In this document: positions 59,549 through 64,000 of the stretch, one piece after another
How the letters are laid out: each line of letters starts with the position of its first letter
How positions within the stretch are numbered: the stretch's first letter is position 1
Origin: Eucommia ulmoides
Taxonomy: Eukaryota > Streptophyta > Magnoliopsida > Garryales > Eucommiaceae
Assembly: GCA_016647705.1 (NCBI GenBank)
Contig: CM028328.1
Coordinates: 2,629,311-2,693,310 of the forward strand
Direction: 5' to 3'
Length of the DNA: 64,000 bases
Made by a program: the position numbers and the translations under genes
Notes under the pieces: model-generated
The model's input: only the letters and a program-made list of their open reading frames with translations
Databases searched by the model: none
What the model was told of the DNA's origin: nothing

Positions 59549-62500
59549 GGATTTCTATTTTTCTATTTTTTTAAGCATTTTTATATGTTGGACAAGTTTA
59601 TTGACAACAAAAGATTTTGAGGATAATGACTTTACTTTATGACGGATTGCCTAACCGTGGGATAGATCAATTGAGGAATGAATTTTGGAAGGGTCTTTTG
59701 GATAAGGGTTTTTTGGGTAATGACTTTACTTTATGACGGATTGCCTAACCAGGAAATAATTTTTTGGGCTCAATCAATGCTCCTACCAATTTTCTAAGGG
59801 TTAGAAGAAAAATAAAGTGAAATTTGAAATTGATAGGAAATACAACACCATTTTGGTAATTTGGCTGACCATCAGAAAACATGTATTCCTGGGCGATGAT
59901 GGTGAATGATTTTCTGTTTACTTTGACTTCATCCCATTGGTTGAGACTGAAAATTTTGGGCTTTGAAAAAAAACGAGCATTTTTTATGGTGGATAAAGTG
60001 TTGTAATCTGTATCGAAAGATACCTGAGGCCTAGGGATAAGATTTTTAAATGAGATGAGTCACCTTATTTTACTTTCTTCCATATCAAAGTCTTTCTTAT
60101 TATTGAAATCATATTTATCATATTCAAGATCATTTTCAACACATAGATCATACACAAACAATTTTGGAATATTTGAAAAATAAGCATTAAACTTTTGAGA
60201 TACTTTTCAGAAAACACAGTCGCAATTATTGAAAGTTTCAAGCCGTTCACAAAGCAAATCCTCTACCATTCAGAAGGCTAACAAGATAGAGATGTGGATT
60301 TGAGATTTTTTTCCAATTTTATCAAAAAATAAATCCCAACACACCAAGGGGTGTAAATCAAGTTCACAAATGATAGGTTTTGGCTCATAATCGAGCGAAA
60401 TCCCTCCTTGATCGACTAAATTTATTTGGAAGATAAGGTAAGAAGAGTTTATGGTCATTTGGGATCACGAGATGGAGGGTAGAAAATTAGGTTTATAAAA
60501 AGATGGGTATTTACAATGGCAATTCAAGGTATTGGGGTAGAGTACGGTTTTGATTTTGAAAAAAAATAAGGGTACCACTTAATGGGACGTGTCAAGTAGG
60601 TAATTAAAGGTATTGGATGAGAGATTGAGCGACATTTAGATGAGTAGAGTCTGGATTACAGTTTTTGAATTTGGTCAGACTTCGAAGGTACTACTTGATT
60701 TGAGAATACGAGTCGATTTAATTTTCATTCGTGATTGGCTCATTTCATTCGGGAGAGAACTCTTGAGAATTTGATGGTCTTTTTCTTCTTGGATTTTTTT
60801 TTTTATTATTATTATTATGATTCACTCTTAGAAAACCAATATTTTCTTCAAATTATACTTATTCACATACACAAAAAAAAATTAAAAATGAAGAGATTAC
60901 AAAATAAAACAAGACATTCGAATTTAGATTTTTTGAACTTACTTGGGTATCGTAGACTCGACCCTCTAAAATAACTCTCCAGCGAAGTCACCAGCAGACG
61001 TACCTCGATTTTCGAAAGGAAATAAAAAAAAATTTAAATCATTTTTTTTAAACAAATATTAAAGAGATGAGATTTTTAAAAGCGTTGATTTTTATATAAA
61101 AGTACTTAAGTCAATTTTAGAAAAGGATAAGCCAAATTTAGAAAATGAGTCGTTAGCTAACATTGAATTTAAATGGTATGTTAGGTCACCAGATTTTTTT
61201 AAAAACGATTGAAAAAATGGTTTAAGTAAAATTTTAACTCCAAAAAGTACGGTTCGACCAAATATTCGTTTTAAAAGAGTTCGGGGGTCAGTTACGCTCA
61301 GGAAAGGTGTTAGGCACCCCAAGACGCTCATCTGAAGATGGTACCTTATCAAATTAAGTCTAAATAAAATTTAAATTCGAATATTTTATTTGATTTTTGA
61401 AATTTCTTCTTAGAAAATATTTTTTGCTTTTTTTTTTTTAACAAAAAATAAGTAGATTTTTTTTAAAAATTTTCATGAAATAATTTATTTAATTTTTTTT
61501 TTTAATTTTGAAATGTCACCTCGGTATGATCGCTTATAAAATATCAATGATTTAATAAGGATGAACCCCGGGAAGGTGCATTAATGTCTCGAATTTTAAG
61601 TTAAGATTTTCTTCTTCTTCTTTTTTTTTTTTTTTTTTTTATATTTGTTTTTTTTGTGATTTTTTCATTTGTTTGGATTTTTGTGTTTTTTTTTTTTTTT
61701 AGAACAATAAAGATCAATTCTTTTTTTTTTTTTTAATTTTCCGATGCAAAAGAAGTAAATATTTACAGAAACACAATAACAATACATAGAAATAAAAGCG
61801 CAAAAAGATACAAAATAAGAAAATAAAAGCGCGGAAAGGCACAGAATAGAAAAATAAATCAAACAAAAAATTAAGCGTGCAAAGGCGCAGAACATGAAAT
61901 AAATATAACAAAATAAAAGTGCGAAAATGTGCAGAACAAAAAAATAAATGCAGAAAAGTAAACAGGTTTTTAAGTGTTCCAGTGGAACGTCCTTTTAAGT
62001 TTTGTCCAATTTTAAATCTATTAATTTACATATTCAGATGAGCTATTTCCCTTCTAAACCTAAACCGCTCAAATAGAAGGTGGGGAGATTTCCACTTCGT
62101 TTTGTCTACTTATTAAGTTATTCACAAGTTTATATAAAAAAAATAAATTTGCAAACCGAAATTTCGGTATAATAACTACTTATTTTTATTTTGTCAAAAT
62201 ATTGGGGGGAGCGATCTCCCTACCAAATTACTCAAGAATTTATGTAGAGATAAAGAAAAATAAAAGAGAAATGAAAGAAGAAGAAAAAAAAAAAAAAGTT
62301 ACAGAAAAATGGCCTTCCCGAACTCTCTCTCTCCAAAATTCCTCCCCACAAATGAAAATGAGTCTTCTATTTATAAACTTCAAAAAAGACAAAATGGAAA
62401 TTATATAGAAATATAGCTCACTATTCACGATTATGCGGTTACTGTTCATAATCGCGCGGTTACTATTCACGCATGTGGATACTGTTCATGAGTTCGGGTA

Positions 62501-62866
62501 CTGTTCGCGGGTGTGGGGGTACTGTTCATGCTTCCGTTCGGTTGTCTTGATTTGTCCGTTTTTTCTAATTTGCTCAAAACCAACGCCATTTTGTTTTTTT
62601 GTTTTTCTTTTTGTATTTTGTGTTTTCTAAAATAAAACAAAGTTAAACATTTTTTTTTTTACACGGCGGTCAAAATATCGTGTCTATACTTCTTTGAGTG
62701 CATCCAAATAGGTCTTTGTTCATATACAAGCTCAAACCACGAGGATTTGACCGTTGATCGTTTATTAGGCAAGGATCACAAAACACAAGATCACCAACTC
62801 AGCAAAGAAACCTCCATCTCAATTCTAACCGGACTAATTGCGAGTCTTAACCAATTTGTGGTACCA

Positions 62867-63483
62867 ACAGTTTGAACATTAAAATTTTGAATTTCATTAC
62901 TCTTACCTATCAATGTTATTAAAATAATTAAATATAATTTTTTCTTATTTAAAAAAATGGGTAACAACATATCTAAAAAATTGATTGAGGAGTTAAGTTT
63001 TTTAAATGAGTTTATTAGATCCTACCAACTCCTACGACGGATATTGAATATATTCTATTTGAGGAAATGAACAGAAGGGCTTTCGAGATGTGTCCGGATG
63101 AGTTACTTAGGTTTGTTTGTTTGTTTTTTGTTCTGTTTGTTTGTTTTTAATTTCCTAATGACCCAAAAAAAAAGATTTTTTTATAATTCAAAAATTTATA
63201 TAAATTTTTAAGATATATATATTTTTAAATACAAGTATAATAGTGTAATTTTTCAAAAGTTCATGATAACTTAAGACCCATGGGCACTAATTAGCTCCGT
63301 CGCTGCCTAAAGTGGCATTTGATTAGCATATCTATTCTCACTTTCTTTTTCTTTGTTGTTGTTTAGTAGAATTTGTAACGCAAATAAAAAATTTGGTCAC
63401 CCTTTTTAACCTTTTTTTAAATACTTTTTAAAATAATATATATATTGACTGTAAAAATACTTTTTTTTTTTATACATCAGAAA
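62867..63483. other. AT-rich spacer
   Basis: No gene. It includes gtttgtttgtttgttttt-type runs near 63113-63150 and AT-rich text. It may be residual internal sequence of an old LTR element, but nothing is recognisable. Confidence 0.4.
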
Positions 63484-64000
63484 ACAAACAAAACAACAAA
63501 CTACGGGCATATAAGGTGTGCCTCCGGATCCATTTCCCTAAGCAAGATATTAGTCATTCCTTCAGGTGGATTAATCATAATTTTAAAATCTTCATCCAAA
63601 TCCGCTCCGATGTTAGCCATATAATCCGTGCATTGATTTTTTTCTCTAGTTGTGACTTGAATGACATAGTCATTCTCACGTATCATACGTTTGCAATCAT
63701 CAATCCATTATTTATATCTGTGATTTCTTGAGCGATCTTCCAACAAGAACTTCTCGACTTCGACAGCATCAATCTCAATGATAACTCTCGGGTATTCTTT
63801 GAGGACTAGAGTTGAGATCCCTTTATGAACCCCTCTTATCTCCGCTTTAAGGTTGTTGCAATTTTGCAAGTGTCCATAGAATCCAAATTGCCAGATGCCA
63901 TGCTTGTCTGTAAGAAGATCTCCAAATCCTCCTTTCCCGGTACTGCTTCGAGCACACCCATCCGTGTTTATTTTGAAGAAACCTGCATGTGAGAGAGATC
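63484..64000 (-). pseudogene. RNase H-like domain (RVT_3 type), broken, runs off the window
   Basis: On the minus strand from 64000 the translation shows FFKINTDGCARSSTGKGGFG (first catalytic Asp in NTDG), NNLKAEIRGVHKGI (catalytic Glu), VIIEIDAVEVEKFL (second Asp) and, further on, QVTTREKNQCTDYMANIGAD, ending MDPEAHLICP and TAG (63503-63501). This is the RNase H domain seen at the end of plant L1-type LINE polyproteins and in stand-alone relatives. A stop codon interrupts the frame at 63710-63708. The usual final Asp motif (NxxAD-x-LA) reads CTDYMANIGAD. The N-terminal part, if any, lies outside the window. A LINE remnant is most likely. Confidence 0.75.

Larger units (their letters stand above)
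54606..62688 (-). mobile_element. older Tat/Ogre-like element filled with repeats, broken
   Basis: LTRs 54606-56191 and 60995-62688 are related to those of 27206-36253: 'gattttccgaaaggaaat/gattttccag', 'aaaatgaatcgccacttagc', 'gttcgggggtcagtta', 'gtgttaagcaccccaagacg', and the end 'gtctaca'. The flanks cttat and cttct are compatible with a 5-bp duplication (one difference). A degraded tRNA-Arg type primer site lies at about 60974-60993 (plus tctccagcgaagtcacca). The other edge begins ttgcccctctttatcatgca, as in the younger element. LTRs differ clearly, so it is older. Only a trace of the post-gag region (near 60250-60340, resembling 31640-31740) is recognisable. Confidence 0.82.
54060..62866 (+). 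mobile_element. old Gypsy-type LTR, split by another element
   Basis: The left part (about 54060-54605) includes 'gggaaacaccacttgattta', ctccgagctcctactctcac and 'gcgtaagggact'. The right part (62689-62866) continues with 'caaaccacgaggatttgacc', 'gatcaccaactcagcaaaga', 'cttaaccaatttgtggtacc' and ends aaca. This is the usual R-U5 text of a common plant Gypsy LTR (from memory). The element 54606-62688 lies between. The start of the LTR and its duplication are not resolved. Confidence 0.55.

Overview
The window is AT-rich nuclear DNA of a flowering plant, most likely a eudicot. The evidence is interrupted genes with plant-type introns, two proteins with plastid transit peptides, and a dense, nested load of typical plant transposons (Athila-like and Tat/Ogre-like Ty3/Gypsy, Ty1/Copia, RTE LINE, Au-like SINE, Helitron, hAT, Mutator-like and Harbinger MITEs). 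I cannot name the species.

Two host genes are clear. A tryptophan synthase beta chain gene (TSB) lies on the + strand at 38300-44957 in five exons (471 aa). A plastid glucose-6-phosphate/phosphate translocator gene (GPT) lies on the - strand at 48469-51809, in four solid exons plus a predicted 12-nt last exon (401 aa). They converge, with about 3.5 kb between their stop codons. One makes tryptophan in the plastid; the other brings hexose phosphate into plastids, which can feed the pentose phosphate and shikimate routes. I see no sign that they are co-regulated. A third host gene, unrecognised, can be traced at 2731-8283 as six or seven phase-compatible exons for a plastid-targeted protein of about 150 aa. 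A solo LTR splits its first exon just after the ATG, and a hAT element splits its second exon.

Layout. 1-2625: AT-rich DNA, an LTR scrap and a Helitron carrying a TIR element. 2626-8300: the broken plastid gene with solo LTR, hAT and two nested GC-rich MITEs. 8592-19443: a Mutator-like MITE holding a 10.2 kb Athila-type retroelement, which itself holds two solo LTRs of another family. 19456-25752: a Copia element, minus orientation. 25753-27200: a LINE tail and an LTR scrap. 27206-36253: a young gag-only Tat/Ogre-like element, minus orientation, with almost identical LTRs and an open 619-codon gag. 36503-37340: a second Helitron. 37474-38180: a TIR element close upstream of TSB. 38300-52100: TSB and GPT, whose introns and flanks hold a TRIM, an RTE LINE, a SINE and many MITEs. 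52100-54000: AT-rich spacer. From about 54060 to 62866: an old LTR split by an older Tat/Ogre-like element (54606-62688). 63484-64000: a decayed RNase H domain of the LINE type.

I found no rRNA, tRNA gene or CRISPR array. The items most worth a second look are the TE-split plastid gene, the gag-only element and its repeat-filled older relative, the nest inside the Mutator-like MITE, and a very G-rich stretch in the probable 3' UTR of GPT.
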